Assembly: GCF_010183535.1 (NCBI RefSeq)
Contig: NC_071332.1
Coordinates: 10,788,001-10,852,000 of the forward strand
Direction: 5' to 3'
DNA length: 64,000 nt
Source: Caenorhabditis remanei
Lineage: Eukaryota; Nematoda; Chromadorea; Rhabditida; Rhabditidae
How positions within the stretch are numbered: position 1 is the first letter of the stretch; each line of letters starts with the position of its first letter. This document shows, piece by piece, positions 26,001 to 38,100 of the stretch. The notes below the pieces were generated by a model, which had not been told where the DNA came from, made no database searches, and saw nothing but the letters and a program-made list of their open reading frames with translations. Position numbers and translations under genes: made by a program.

Positions 26001-27105
26001 ATCGTAAGACATCCGCTGATATCATTGATGGATTCAATGTTCCAAGTCAAATGATCTCTGATGATAACATTCCTGCTCTCGTTTTTCGTTGCATTGAAAC
26101 TCTCAACAATATGGTTTTCCCTCTTCGCAAAGGACTTCAAGATTTGGAAGATGAATATCAGCTGACTATGTTCCATATGTTTGAAAGTGTCATGAAAAAC
26201 GAAGCATTCACTCCGAATCAACAACGAAGAGCGTACATCATGAAGAAAAACGCAAGAAACTACGCGAATCCGGAGGAAATCCGTCGTCATCGGATGGGAA
26301 TGGTATCGAGTTCTCAATGCGAGGGATGCCACCATGCTGAAGTTGTGAATAGAGAAAGACTCATGGAACTTCAAGACAGACAAGCCAGACAAGCACGTGG
26401 TGATCCAGTTGGACTCTCACTTACTTCCTGCACTGCAATCCTGGATTTGAGATCTTCGAACATGAATGGACGACTTGAATACAATGTTCCACCGGCACCT
26501 GTTCCAACTCAACGGATTCAGAAGAGGCCTGCGTTTAGTGGAGATATTGAGGATGAATGGGATGGATCTCCAAAGATCACAGCTCCGTCAAGTTCACCAC
26601 CAGATTCAGTTATATTCGAGAGTCTGGTTCTTCCTCAAATGAAGTCGTCACACTTCTGGTCGAATGTTGAGAATATCTGGGGAGATGATGGAAACAAACC
26701 ATCAACATCCTTCAGATTTCCTTTGTATCGGAGACCAGAAGAAATGGATGAATCATCAAACACCGAGAGTCCAGTAAACAACGAGGATGCATTCACATTT
26801 TTGGAAATGGTTTCTGAGAAACAGGTGAGTGATGCGGGGTATATCGTAGGATGTACAGAAATATAATTTTGCATTCAATAATCACATATAAACTTTTTCA
26901 GCCATCCAAAGATATATCTCTTAGCGATTTCGCTTTCCCTGAAGCCTCTTCAAAAAAAGCCAACTCCACCGGCAGTGGTTGCTCTTCATCTGAAAGTGAA
27001 GTGTCTATCGTAACATCTCCTTGTGCTTCAATGACGGGTACAGAAGATGAACCGATTTTATACGGTGTGAATCAAATTCTGTATCCATCGTCTCCATTCG
27101 AATGA
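2040..27105 (+). CDS. Smaug/SAMD4-type SAM-domain RNA-binding protein
   Basis: Smaug proteins bind stem-loops in mRNAs through a SAM domain and recruit decay and translational repression factors in the cytoplasm. The SAM domain opens exon 25713-26824 (DLGYWLKKLRLHKY, then the RNA-contact-like TNGARKKI and a SLEQK-type end), close to animal SAMD4. Proposed exons: 2040-2087, 3709-3802, 5982-6110, 21691-22098, 22564-22746, 23064-23150, 25713-26824 and 26902-27105. All junction phases match and the total is 2,265 nt (754 residues). The last five exons are secure or nearly so; 5982-6110 and 3709-3802 are likely; the first (ATG at 2040, donor GTGACG) is tentative. Exon 21691-22098 is Ser/Pro/Gln-rich and 22564-22746 is Asn/Gly-rich and looks disordered. 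A start at the ATGATG at 21702 would give a shorter form. It is probably the ortholog of C. elegans ZC190.4 (from memory). The intron 6111-21690 is unusually long. Confidence 0.85.
6974..7052 (+). other. Possible alternative first exon of the Smaug-like gene
   Basis: An ATG at 6974 opens 26 codons plus one base (MEALALPGQSSKRRRWN...). They end at a GTATTT donor in the same phase as exon 5982-6110, so the piece would join exon 21691-22098 in frame. A basic KRRR stretch is present. No acceptor is obvious just upstream, as expected for a first exon. There is no family match; support is phase only. Confidence 0.35.
7839..8136. mobile_element. Foldback MITE with GGCCCGG-rich arms
   Basis: A 298 bp element starts CAGACTTGCAA and ends TTGCAAGTCTG. 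Long arms rich in GGGCCGGGCC / GGCCCGGCCC surround an A/T-rich core of roughly 200 bp. Direct copies of GAATAC (7833-7838 and 8137-8142) flank it as a target duplication. It has no coding capacity, so it would be non-autonomous. The GC-rich arms stand out sharply from the surrounding A/T-rich intron. Confidence 0.85.
10432..10821 (+). CDS. Doubtful small membrane protein gene, two exons
   Basis: Exon 10432-10576 begins at an ATG and encodes MESEPNSELAIPL followed by a hydrophobic stretch (IATILFVFLRLVTLF). It ends in phase 1 at a weak GTTGTT donor. Exon 10631-10821, after an acceptor TAG, continues in frame (DPVLEYPLDGAVRILKKYRF) to a stop, giving 111 residues. A 33-nt GT...CAG segment at 10759-10791 is too short for a usual intron. 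I recognise no family. It lies inside the long Smaug intron on the same strand. The phase match and one membrane-like segment are the only support; it may be chance. Confidence 0.3.
15074..15146 (+). tRNA. tRNA-Lys (anticodon TTT), atypical body
   Basis: A 73-nt cloverleaf can be drawn: acceptor GCCTCCT/AGGTGGC with one T-T mismatch, D arm GCTC/GAGC with AGTTGGTA, anticodon stem TGAGA/TCTTA around loop CTTTTAA, and T arm AGGGG/CCCCT around TTCGAGT. Internal promoters TAGCTCAGTTGG (A box) and GGTTCGAGTCC (B box) are intact, and TTTTT follows four bases later. There is no intron. The discriminator base is T, unlike the purine usual in eukaryotic tRNA-Lys. The acceptor start GCCTCCTTAGC resembles elongator tRNA-Met (from memory), so the anticodon may have changed. 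It may be functional or decaying. It lies in the long Smaug intron, same strand. Confidence 0.9.
24400..25178 (+). mobile_element. 5'-truncated non-LTR retrotransposon (CR1/jockey-like)
   Basis: From about 24400 the plus strand encodes the end of a LINE reverse-transcriptase ORF: VRDLGLLIEPNLKFTRHI, then TYVLPLVEYCSVVYSP and a C-terminal region with RRLKAQLLLLYN, ending at a stop at 25014-25016. This is the thumb and C-terminal part; all catalytic RT motifs and the endonuclease are missing. A 160 bp tail ends in A/T-rich TAAATAAAATATCAATATC, like 3' ends of nematode CR1 elements. The reading frame is still open, so the insertion looks fairly recent. It lies in the intron just before the SAM exon, same strand. 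I could not find a target duplication. Confidence 0.85.
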
Positions 27106-28652
27106 AATTTCTCGTAATAATCCACCCTCCATGAAAAATAACATTAGGTTTAGCCATGTTTGTCACATGATTATCATTTTTCGCCTTTTCCCTTAAATTT
27201 GTCATTTTGGTAACCTTGATATCTTCTGGAACACCTTCATTGAGAAAAAACCAGAAGATATCAGGGTAACCAAGTAAAAACCCCTGTTTCTAACTTTGTA
27301 TCCATTCAAATCGGTGAAAAAACACTTCATTTGTAGGCTTTTCTTTTCTTTTCTATTTAGTTTGCTCCCATGACTTCCCATATAAAATCGCCTTTTAGTT
27401 GCATAGATCAAACATGTATCAATACTGTATTCACCCCCTTCCATATATACCTCTTACCATCTAATACCTCTGACTTTCATCAAACTACTCTCACTCATTT
27501 TTCGTTCGTTCTAGAACGATTAAGTTCTCAATTTTCATGTCTAAATTCTTTTTTTGCACCCAAAAACCCACCTAGATCTTTCCATGTTAGTATTACACGT
27601 TGTGTCCTTTCATTTTTCCAACATGTTTGTCCATTTTGTGTCTGTTTATCCGTTGTCCTTTCTCTCATCGATTTGTATTGTTTCTGAGAATTCTAAAATC
27701 CCATGTTTCTTTTTCTTTTCTTCTTCTACTTCCATTTGACATCAAAAATCCCGATAAGCTTTCTTTCCCATCCCCAATATATTTCACTTGTTCACACAAC
27801 CCAATCCAGAAAAATCCCGCTGCACCACAGTTGCCTTTTCCACAGAAATGTGTGTATTTTAATTACAAACATTTTCATAGAATAACCGACTTAGTACTAT
27901 CCCACCACAGATCCTCTTGCCACTCATTTCATTCAATTTCTTCCTAATTCTTCTGAAAAATGTATCTTACCCTTTCCGCCCATGCGCGTAGTACCGTGTT
28001 CTCCATTCAAATGGAAACCGGTCATTTTGCTCAATTTGCTTTTTATTCTTGGAGTCGCCTGGGACATTTTCAGTGCCCGGGGTCCATGACACTTTGTACC
28101 GTCCCTCATGTGCTTTTCTACCCTTTGGTTATACATATATATACTCAAGTGCCTTCTTTCTTGGTTTCTGCCATTTTCAGTAAACACAATAAATCGTGAG
28201 AATGTTGTTAAAAACCTGTCATTTTTGAATTTTCAGAGAAAAAGGTGGAATTTCAGAGAAAATGAAAAGAAAAGTGCAAAAGTATATATGAATAAAACAT
28301 GAGTTGACAGAGGCAGACAGACAAAATTCCGATTGCAGAAATCGGATTAGGTTAGCCAAAAGACCATATTTCAGGACAGGAACGCTGGGTGATGGTTGAG
28401 GGAATGAAAATTCAAAACACAAAAGATTTAATAGCAAGACTGTGGAATATAACATTTTAAAGAAGTAGAAAAACTGTAAAAAGAAAGATTTCGAAACTGA
28501 ATCATTCGAAAGAAACATCTGAAACTCTAGAGAAAACAGGTGAAATGTTGATACACACATCTTAACTTATAAATAATTTACATCACTTTTGTCTTCAGCC
28601 AGTTTCATTTATTTTCAATTCTAAATTTTGTGGCTTTTAATTTTCAGTTCTT
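27106..28652. other. Smaug 3' UTR and intergenic region
   Basis: This stretch follows the Smaug-like stop codon and precedes the srh-type receptor. It is T-rich. A 21-bp hairpin lies at 27209-27271, and AATAAA occurs near 28189, which could end a long 3' UTR of about 1.1 kb. I see no gene. Confidence 0.5.
27209..27271. other. Near-perfect 21-bp hairpin in the presumed Smaug 3' UTR
   Basis: GGTAACCTTGATATCTTCTGG (27209-27229, given here with 27251-27271 as its partner arm) pairs with one mismatch and one G-U wobble around a 21-nt loop. The arms are longer and cleaner than chance. It could be a structured UTR element, a miRNA-like precursor or a small foldback repeat; nothing distinguishes these by eye. 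Confidence 0.6.
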
Positions 28653-29893
28653 ATGGATGAGTACCGAAACGGATACTATGCTCAGAATTGTCATCCTGAT
28701 ACATTCACGTGGTTTGATAGCTGGGAATATCCCGCATATTTCTCTCATAGTATATCTCTAATTATGATTCCTCTTAACATTTTTGGAGGATACTGTATAT
28801 TGTTTCAAACTCCGAAGAAAATGGAAGGATCAAAATTAATAATGTTCAATTTGCATTTCTGGACTAGTTTTTTGGATTTATTGATCAGTTCCCTGCTCAC
28901 TCCATACATATTCTTTCCCGCTATGTGTGGAATTACCGTCGGAATATTCAGTTGGTTACAAGTTCCAATTATAGTTCAAGTTTTTCTAGCTCAATGTGGA
29001 CTGGCAGGTAAATATGAGACGAATAATTCACAACAAGAAAAACACACTGAAGAAAATGTATTCTTTTCCAGGAGTCGGTGTGTCTCTGGTGATTATCTTC
29101 GAAAACCGTCACAACGTAGTTGCTACTGACAGATGGGTCATAAAAAGGAAATATTCAAGAATATTATTTTACGTTGTTAATTTCGGATACGGTTGTTTCT
29201 TCATGACTCCAACGTACTTTTCAATACCAGATCAGGAAAAAACAAAATTCGATTTGTTAAAGGTTTCTGTGTTCTAGGTCTAACTAGTCTTAATTGTCTC
29301 CGTTTCAGATAGTTCCTTGTCCTACTCCATTATATTTCGAATCGAATGTTTTTGTGCTTATGGACCATCAAGGACGAGCTTTTATTCAAGCTCAATGCAC
29401 AACATTTTTCTGTTTTCTGGTACTCGAGGGCGTATTTTTTGTAACCAGAACTGTCTATTTTTTGACTGCGAATAACTCTTCCTTCTCTGAAAAAACGAGA
29501 CAACTCCAGAAAAAATTCTTCAAAAGTGTTTGTATCCAGGTGGCGATTCCAGTTTTTATAGTGATTATTCCAATCCTATATTGTGGGTGTGCAATTGAAT
29601 GGTACTATTACAATCAAGGTGCGCGAATCAATGAAAACAAACCAAAGGATGACTCATCTCAAATTTCAGCATTCAGCAACACTGCTGTTATTTGTATAAC
29701 ATTTCATGGAATGAGTTCAACAATCGCGATTCTATCAATTTATGAACCTTATCGAAATTATACAAAATCATGTTTTTCTAGAATTCTGAGAGAGAAAAGC
29801 TCGAATCCAACGACTCCGAAAAATATTTCCGTAACTCCTAAGCCATCGAACAACACTAATAGAAGACCTACACTGTTTAATGTTCATGTTTGA
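28653..29893 (+). CDS. Serpentine chemoreceptor, class H-like (srh)
   Basis: A seven-transmembrane G-protein-coupled receptor of the nematode Str superfamily, expected in sensory-neuron cilia. Exons 28653-29007, 29072-29262, 29309-29618 and 29670-29893 give 359 residues, usual for srh. Diagnostic features are an early LIMFNLHFWTSFLDL segment, the pre-TM7 FHGMSSTIAIL motif and a final YEPYRNY, the srh signature pattern HG..ST....YRPY. The last intron (51 nt, a multiple of three) has no in-frame stop, but splicing it restores the family alignment (YYNQ joined to AFSNT). The ligand is unknown. It stands alone on the plus strand next to unrelated minus-strand receptors. sri is the main alternative class. 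Confidence 0.85.
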
Positions 29894-30019
29894 TTTGTTT
29901 CTTCATTTTTCAAACTAGTATCAACAACTCTGATATTCAGTCTTGCCAGGTGTAAAATTTAAGAATAAAGTGTAGTTTTTCTTTGATTTTTATTCTAAAA
30001 CACAAAAAATTAGAACTTA

Positions 30020-31363
30020 TCAAAAATCCCACGAATCCTTCAATGCTTCAAAATATTCAGCTTGCGACGGCCTCATCGAAATCTGTTTTCCTTCCAATGT
30101 TCTTACAGATCTCATAGATTCCACGTCTGGTTTCACTCGTTTCTTCGATAAAATTTGTTTCTTCAAACTTTGACTTCTTGCTATCAGCACCCATGGAAAT
30201 ATGCACACATATACATTCAAAATCTGAAAATCAGATTATGTCTTCATTTAAGTAAAAGCGGCAGTTTACATTATTATACAGAAAATTTGCGATACCGTAC
30301 TCCCAGTTTGAGAGATCTAGTAGTAGCCACGTCCAGATAGGAACCATTGACAGAACTTTGAATACAGATGCTCCAACTACTGCAGGAAGTAAGGTATTTG
30401 TCCAGGCGTAAACTTCAGACATCTGAAAATTCAGGGGTGTAAAATTCAAACCTTCAAAAAATAGAATCTGAGACTTCTAGGGGCTTCTAATCTAGCCGGA
30501 AAAAGTTACCCTGCAGCGAAAGTTTGAATTTCGGAGTAAACTAATATTTGAAGTAAATTTCAGATCCATCAAACTATAAAGATCAAAACATACCTGGTAT
30601 CTCCTTTTTAGACTAGCCTTCCCAGCCGACAGCCTATAATTTCTCTTGCTACTCCTCCAGGCTGAAATCAGAATCTGAAAATTCATAGAATTTGTTCTAC
30701 TTACGTCGAAGTCTTCAAAACTTACAATCAATCCTAAGTAATCAGAAAACTCCATGAGCAATGTTGCTAAAATCAGGTGCTCGTCTGCAAAACCTTTCGT
30801 TGGTCACTAAACCAAAGAGAAATTCAAACTTACACACATGAACTGCCAAACTGAAACAAAAAGATAACAACAAAGAAATTACGATTGAACCCGTTATACA
30901 GCATAGAAAAGTTGGACTTTCGTGAAATGCAGGATACTTATTGGCTGCGTACCTCTCTGAAATATTTCTGGCTATACAATCGATCAGAAGGATAAAAACT
31001 AACCCATGGAAAACAATAACATTGAAAAAGATTGCAGACATACTCCGAACTCATGAATGAATTCCCATGCTTTACTCCTTACAGTTGTTGATTCTTCCGT
31101 TAAAGCATAATACTTTCCGGAGCTAATATACTCCAGTATGGAGAGACCGTAGGACGCGAAGAGATTCATCGAGAAACCAACCATCATAAGATATATTCTG
31201 AAAGTTCGAAGGTATAAATCTGTTCAGGACATGAAAACACTCACCTGCAATATGAATGCAAACTTTTAGAGTTCGATACCAAGTACACGAAAAAAAGAGA
31301 ACAAATAAATGAATGAAAAACGAGAATTGATTCGAATATTGTCATGACAAACCATGCAGACAT
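30020..31363 (-). CDS. Seven-transmembrane chemoreceptor, Sra-superfamily (sre-like), copy A
   Basis: Exons in transcript order: 31363-31245, 31197-31004, 30956-30834, 30766-30726, 30674-30594, 30422-30270 and 30223-30020; 304 residues. The 119-nt first exon matches both neighbours. Landmarks are SLHSYC after TM1, WEFIHEFG in TM3, FSMERYAANKYP after it (like the ER..A motif of sre/srab/srb), SLKRRYQMSEVYAW before TM6, and a C-terminal TLEGKQI...YFEALKDSW. These suggest a nematode odorant-type receptor of the Sra superfamily. Class sre is my best guess from the tail; srab cannot be excluded. It is the most diverged of three tandem minus-strand copies, with a 41-nt exon where copy B has 59. Confidence 0.75.
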
Positions 31364-32257
31364 TTTCCAAAATATCTGAAAAGAAAATTCTGAGCTTCTG
31401 TTTGAGTTAATGAGATTGTGCTCCGCCACAACTATGATGTTGTTTCACAAACAAAGAACATTAGAGAGGAAATGTGCAAAATAGTGACTAAAAATGTAAA
31501 TCTGAGGTTTCAATCTATTCCAGAAACATTCTTAATCAGAGAATAAATGTTGATTGAAAAGAATGCTGGGAGTAGACAGAACTTGAAGACGAAAGTTGAA
31601 AAAAAACTTGAAAGCATGCAATTTGTTTTGTCTAAACTCTTTCCCTCATATGTACTTGTTCTCAGTATGTAATTAACAGGTGACCTACAAAACAATGTCG
31701 TAACGTCAGAATATTTTGAAAACATTTTATTGTGAAAATGGATAAACGGGGGAGAGAAATACGTGAAAAGGTTCTTCGATACGTTTTTTGAATATCTGAA
31801 GAGTTCAACTATTGAGAAGAGAATTTTGCCTGTGAGAGTTCAAGAATCCCATTGTGACTTTTTGGAAGCATAGCCTCAATTCATAAATCCCAAGTCTCGA
31901 AACCTTTTGTTATTTAATTACCCTAAACCACCTGGCGAGTCCTTCAACAATTCTTTACCGAGTGCAGAGAACCAGAAAAAGGAAATAAATTGTTGCAAAC
32001 TATAAATCAAAAATTAAGTTTTTTCAAACAAAACTTCGAAAAAGTTCTATAGATCATCTGCAGAAACCATATGTTCTGTCGGATGAATTCGAATGACACA
32101 TCTCTGATGTAACAGAAATAACTCAGAAAATAAGAAATATTTTGACTGAACAAAAATCAGAAACAAGGTTTTCTGTTCTATCTCAATGCACTTCTTTGCC
32201 TTCTCCACCTATTATTTCAAAATCACGTGTTAGAAGAAAAAGAGAAAATTAAAAAGT
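31364..32257. other. Intergenic, no gene seen
   Basis: Spacer between receptor copies A and B, presumably holding the copy A promoter. I see only short unconvincing open frames. Confidence 0.6.
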
Positions 32258-33577
32258 TCATTTCCAGTGGTTCTTCAAAAAATCGAAATGATCATGGAAA
32301 GTAGTCTTCAAATGAATAGGTTTTCCATCTAGAGTTTTGACGTGCGTCACTGGATCAATAGGGTTCACACGGCCACGATTTCTCAACTTCTGAAATTGGG
32401 TGATTATCTTTGGTTTTTAAAATACTTTCAGAAAACGCCAACTTTCAAAAATATGAGAGCACTTACCAGTTTGTTCAATCTTCTATGATTGCTGCTCACT
32501 AAAAATGGAATCGCAATAGTTAAAAGATCCAAGACATTTTGAAAGAAATGAGTGAAAGTTATTTGATATGACATGCTGTCTTCAACAGTTTGCAACATCC
32601 AGACAACAATAACATATGTAAATTTCAGAAGAAATGCTAGACATGTAGGCGGAATGAGAGCTTGAGTCCAGATGTAGACGTCGGAAATCTGGAACAAAGA
32701 GGAGATTGAACGGTCAGTTAGATGCCGTATTCATAAAACAATGATCCCCGAACAAAATTTATAGATTTGTTTTGAACTTCCATTACCTGAAAGCGTTGCT
32801 CCAAACTGGTCACCCCCGCAGTGTTCTTATAATGTTTTATTGAGAACTTCGAAGAGAGCACAAGAACCTGAAGAGTTACCCTTTATTTCGAAACGAAAGA
32901 TATAGAACTTACTATTAACGCAATCATGTCAACAATGTTCAGACAGGTGATAGCTATGATGTGAAAGTTTACTGAAACAAAACATAGAAACCGATGACGT
33001 CAAAGAAGATGCTCACCTAGATGAATTACTTGAGCATAAATCATTGAAAGTATTGAAATAACAGCTCCGATGGAAATGGAAAATATACGATTTCTTAAAG
33101 ATTGGGCAATTGAATATTTTGCAGTGATGTAGCGGTCTGGAATAAATTTAAAAAATGTTCAGTTATAATAGTATTTTAGTCAAAATTTGTTCCTCCAGAT
33201 CATTTGATAAACTCACCAACAGAAAATGCAAATAGTGCAAAAGTATGTAGAGCAAATGCAAATTCATGGAGTAAACTCCACACGTACATCCTCATAGAGC
33301 TCGAATAACTAGTTGAATCCTCCGGACGGACTCCAATCAAAAACTCGAATGTTTGAAACCCGTGTGTCAAAGCGAGAAAAAATAATGAAACAGTGAATAA
33401 AAGGAGGAACGGTCTAAAAAATTACAAAAATTTAATTTTTACTGAATGTTATTTATACCTGCTTGTAGCTTGTAGAAACGTGGCGATTGCTATCAAATAT
33501 ACGAAATAGACACTTGAGAAAAGTGCAATTATTATGATTAGAAATTCAACAAAACCGAAGAAATAGAACCAATCCAT
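32258..33577 (-). CDS. Seven-transmembrane chemoreceptor, Sra-superfamily (sre-like), copy B
   Basis: Exons: 33577-33459, 33413-33217, 33136-33017, 32971-32913, 32867-32787, 32688-32467 and 32389-32258; 309 residues. Motifs parallel copy A: LTHGFQTFEFLIG in TM2, LLHEFAFALHTF in TM3, FSVDRYITAKYS after it, SLEQRFQISDVYIW before TM6, and the tail TLDGKPIHLKT...FLKNHW. Aspartate replaces glutamate in the ER motif. Its start codon is 140 bp after the stop of copy C on the same strand, close enough to suggest an operon or a recent tandem duplication. Confidence 0.78.
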
Positions 33578-33717
33578 TTATTTTATCAACTGGATTCTGT
33601 TTCAATGTTTTAATGGAAAATGAGGGATAATACAATTATTTAATATGCTAGTACACGAGTCATTCAACCGTATTGGAATCATAGGACAGACGTGGGCATT
33701 CGATACATTCGTACTCG

Positions 33718-35187
33718 TCATTTCCAGTTTTGCTTCAAAAACTCAAAATAATCGTGTTTACTCGGAATCACTTTTCCATCAATGGTTTTCCTCATTTCCA
33801 TTGGTTTCTGGTTTTGAGTGTGCATCAGCTGGAAGGTTAATATAATGATAAAATTATATACTCAGGATAGAACGTACCTTCTGGCGGACCTTATTATGTT
33901 TCACGAGTATCACGAATGGCATTATTACTGTGTAAATGTTCAAAATATTATTATAAATGATCACCCATATAGCTGCGTCATTTCCAGTGTAGTTGCCAGT
34001 GATGAGAATCCAGATGATCACAATAACCATCATTTTTGTAAAGCTGGCCAATAGGACTGCTGGAATCAAATGTCGCGACCATGTATAAACTTCTGATAAT
34101 TGGAATCGTTGCTCTAGACTGAACACTCCAACTGTGGAACGATATTGGAGTAAAGAACGTTTCCAAGCAATGAGAAGAATCTGCATAGAAGAAAATAATT
34201 GCTAACGAATATGACTTTGATTTGATCGCTCGAAGGCTTTTTCATTTTTTTCTATATACCTAAACTACTTTAGTATTTACCTTACCTATCTCCATTCCTC
34301 TCTAGATCCCTGAGAATAAAAAAGTAGACTGAAAATTGGACACTTGAACGAGGAAGTTTTAGTTCAAAATCGTGAGATCTTTAATTATATCATGCGTCAC
34401 GAAATGGCTACAGACAGTGGTTAGCTTCATATGGGAATTAATGGTTTGAGGATAAAGCTTTCACAAATTTAATTGAGCTGAACAGAGAAATTGTTAGCTT
34501 TAAAATGATCTACATGAACTGAAAATTAAAAACAAGATTTTGAATATGCCAATGGAAGAGCAAGATCTCGTTTAATTTAAAAAAAACTAACCACGCATCC
34601 TGAAATATCCACCACATTCATTGCAAATGTAGGTGAGAACATTTCACCACCCATGTGGATTAGGAATGAAAACACAATTGAGAGTAACATCGAGAGAATT
34701 GACAGAAATACAAAAATTATTTTAACATGACGTTTTCCATAACCAGCGGGGCAGATACTGGCAATCAGACGTTCTGAAAATTTCAAATAAATTGGCTCCT
34801 GATTTTATGGTGTTCCAACTGACCTATAGAAAACAACACAAGTGAAAGTGACTGTAGTGCATAACCGAATTCATGGATTACTCTCCATGCGATACCTCTC
34901 ACAGAGACAAAATATATGAATTCGTAAGTTTTGTTTTCATATAAAAACTCAAAAACTGTCAATCCATGGGAAATGGTTAGAAGAAACATTGATATGGAGA
35001 ACAGAAAAAGTAGATTTCTGAAAATTTTCTATTATATTCAAACATAATTCAAACGAATTCAAGGATACCTGCAGTTGAAATGAAGACTAGAAGCTTGATA
35101 GATCATGAAAGTGAATAAAGAATTTGATAGGAGAGCCAGAATAACAATAATGATTTCGATGTAGGCAAGCATGATTAGAATATTCAT
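33718..35187 (-). CDS. Seven-transmembrane chemoreceptor, Sra-superfamily (sre-like), copy C
   Basis: Exons: 35187-35069, 35017-34824, 34773-34592, 34180-33878 and 33828-33718; 302 residues. It has SLHFNCRNLL after TM1, TISHGLTVFEFLYEN in TM2, VIHEFGYALQSLS in TM3, FSIERLIASICP after it, SLEQRFQLSEVYTW before TM6, and the tail TIDGKVI...YFEFLKQNW. It lacks two introns present in copies A and B (after TM4 and before SEVYTW). One donor is GTCAGT rather than GTAAGT. It is the first of the three tandem copies in the direction of transcription. Confidence 0.78.
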
Positions 35188-38100
35188 CTGAGAAATATGA
35201 ATCGTGCCGATAAGAAGATGTTACGGGAATCAAAAGAAAAAAACAACAAGACGAGAAAATGAAAATGAAAAACTAAAGACTAGCTACGAAGTTGGTGATG
35301 CGAAAAATAAAGAAAGCAAAGTCGGATGGGTACGATGGTTAGTCATGGATGGCTACACTTGTTACATATATTGAGATAATGAATAGAGAAAGAAAGAAAA
35401 GTACAGAAACATCTCATTTTTAGAAAAAAGATATAAGTTTGAACCCAAAATGCACTCAGATTTTTTGATGAGAGAATATGTTGTGCGTTGGCGTGGGACT
35501 TTTGACTTGGAGAAACTGAGGTGAGGTACATGATTTTGGGCTACGAATTGATGATGTGTCAAAATGTCCAATGAAATTTTGATGTGGAGCCTACATCGAT
35601 TGTGAGGAATATACAAAAACTTCATCCGGCTCTTTGTAACGGGTGACGTTTTGTTCCAAAGTCAGGGAACCCATCAGCTCATTTTGTTGATGGTACAACA
35701 GTGAGTTAGATTAGCGTCACTGACGTGCCTTCATTTCTGGAGATGTGATTGTTAAAAATAAAAACTACCACAATCAGTTTTACCAGTTTTCCAGTATTTG
35801 ATCAGTCCCAATTGAGCAGAATTTCACAAAAATAAACTAGTAATAAATAGTATTGGTAATTCTTTTTCCCAAAAAAGATGGAATAACAGGGACAAATATA
35901 TGTATTTTTTTAAGACAAGATACACAAGTAAATACATAAAATAGCCTAAAATAGAGAATGAGCAGCCATGTGTGAGAAAAGTTTCCATTTTGGTGATAAT
36001 TTTTGATCTATTGAAACTCAATTTTCCAAATCAGATTAAAAAAAGTTTCTGCAGACTTTGTTCTCATTTTTCAATGGAAAAACGTTTGAGTAGTGAGAGT
36101 CGTTCATGGAATGATGATACAAAGGAATGAGACTAACTCCATGAACAATGAACGAGTAAAACTTCAAAGAAATCAATAGTGATCAAAAATACAAGAGTTA
36201 TGTATAAAAATTTATAAACTTCATTGAAAATTCAGAAGGAGAACACGAAAATGAAAGGAGTATAGACGGAAAAAGCAAAGAGAAAAATGGATCGTGCCGC
36301 TTCTCGGAAAAACCGAAAATGTCTCATCTTCTAACCTAGTATTATAATAATTCTCTTCTGGGAAAATGTTTATTTTTGGTATTTCATAGTTTCTTGAAAA
36401 ACAAAAAGTGAATGAACGACAACACCGAAGTTCAGTTCAAGTGGAGAATAAGTTCGACCGACCTGTGCTGAAACACAAACATTTTTTTCATTATTTTATG
36501 TTCGAAATGTAAAAACTCTCCGAAGACATCTTACTTTTTATCGGGTGACAAAAAGGACGATATTCACCCCAAACATCAAGTCGTAATTTTCAGTATTCTG
36601 AAAAGTGGGATGTCTATTTGAGCAGTCAGGTTAAAGATTTCTGTTCCAAGACAGTCACACACAAAAAACCACGACGGTAGACAGTGGTGGTAAACAAGCA
36701 TCAACACCGTGTCATTTATGGAAAACCTTTAATTTATTTTCAATTTGTTGTTGTCCACATCATGAGGCTGAAAATGGTTGGATTAGAATGCGTGGTAAAT
36801 GATACGTTGTGTTTCGTTGGTGTTTACTAGTTAGTCCTGATAAAAACAGATCATAATAAGTTTATTTTATTAGTTGGTAGGCAAAATTCATCATTTGTAT
36901 CCTTAGAGAAGAGATTCCATTTCTTGTAATTTTAGTGCTCAGAAAAAACAAGTTTCACCGGGTGAGCCACGGAAATCGCTTACTTGTAGCTGTTTCAACT
37001 ATCTTTCAGTTTTCTATAATAAAACACAACACGTGAACATTTTGAACAAAAATATTTCCGGAAAGTAAACATTCCAAAAGCCACCTGTTGTGCTATAATT
37101 GTAACGATCGTGAATAACTGACTACACAAAACAGAGAACACAATTTGGAAAAGAAGCAAAACATCTTGGAGTAAAGTGAATTTTCAGAAAGTTTTTTCAG
37201 AAATCCGTGTGTGTATATCTATAGTCGATGAGCTTTCAATTTATCTGTTAGGATGTTCCACAGCTTCTTTCACTGCTTGAACTCGGATTGGCCTCGAATT
37301 GATTGAATGTCTGAATGAAATCAAAAGCCAGACTTGTGGCTAAACAATCGTTTTGGTTTATGTCTTCTTGTTAGTCTGACAAATGTAAAGTACCTCCTGG
37401 TTATTTTTTATAACTAAATGAGATTGTGATTGAATGAAAAAAAGAACAGGGGGCAAGGTGTTTATGTGAGCCGTTCAGTTCTGTGAAGCGTTCAAAAATC
37501 TTTATGGTCACATTAAGATAACTGCCTTAATGTTTTGACTAGGGTGCTTGACACTACGTTCCAGTTTATAGATTTTCGGAGAACTTCTGAGAGTTGTATA
37601 GTTGTTTCAATGAGCTTCCTTCGAAGAAATTCTTGTGAATCTGAATATGCTTCATGTTTTCATGTTGAATACTCAATCTTTTTTAACTTGATTCATTTCG
37701 AATTTTATTTTCGCCAGAGTTTGAGATTTTGATCCTGGACTTTCAAAACCGACGGAAATGTTATAATGTACTTTTGAAGCGAGTCCTAAAACCATCATTC
37801 TGCATGATAACGAGCTAGAATATTTCATCGTTTGATCTTTCTCTCGGAATTTCTTCAAGTGGGAATAAAGATTTGTCAATCAAGAAATGATGCACTTTTC
37901 CTTTTTATCATGCAATTCTTTAGTTCAAGCCCACTTTATTTGAGTTTTTCAATGTTCATCTTTTGATTAAAATTTTTTTTGTATTCGAGATTCATCTTAT
38001 TCATAAACTTGGAATATAGAATTCATTTGAAATAGACAGTACATATATTGACAATGCTGAAACACATGGCTCTTTTTAAAAAATATTCAGATAGCTAGGG

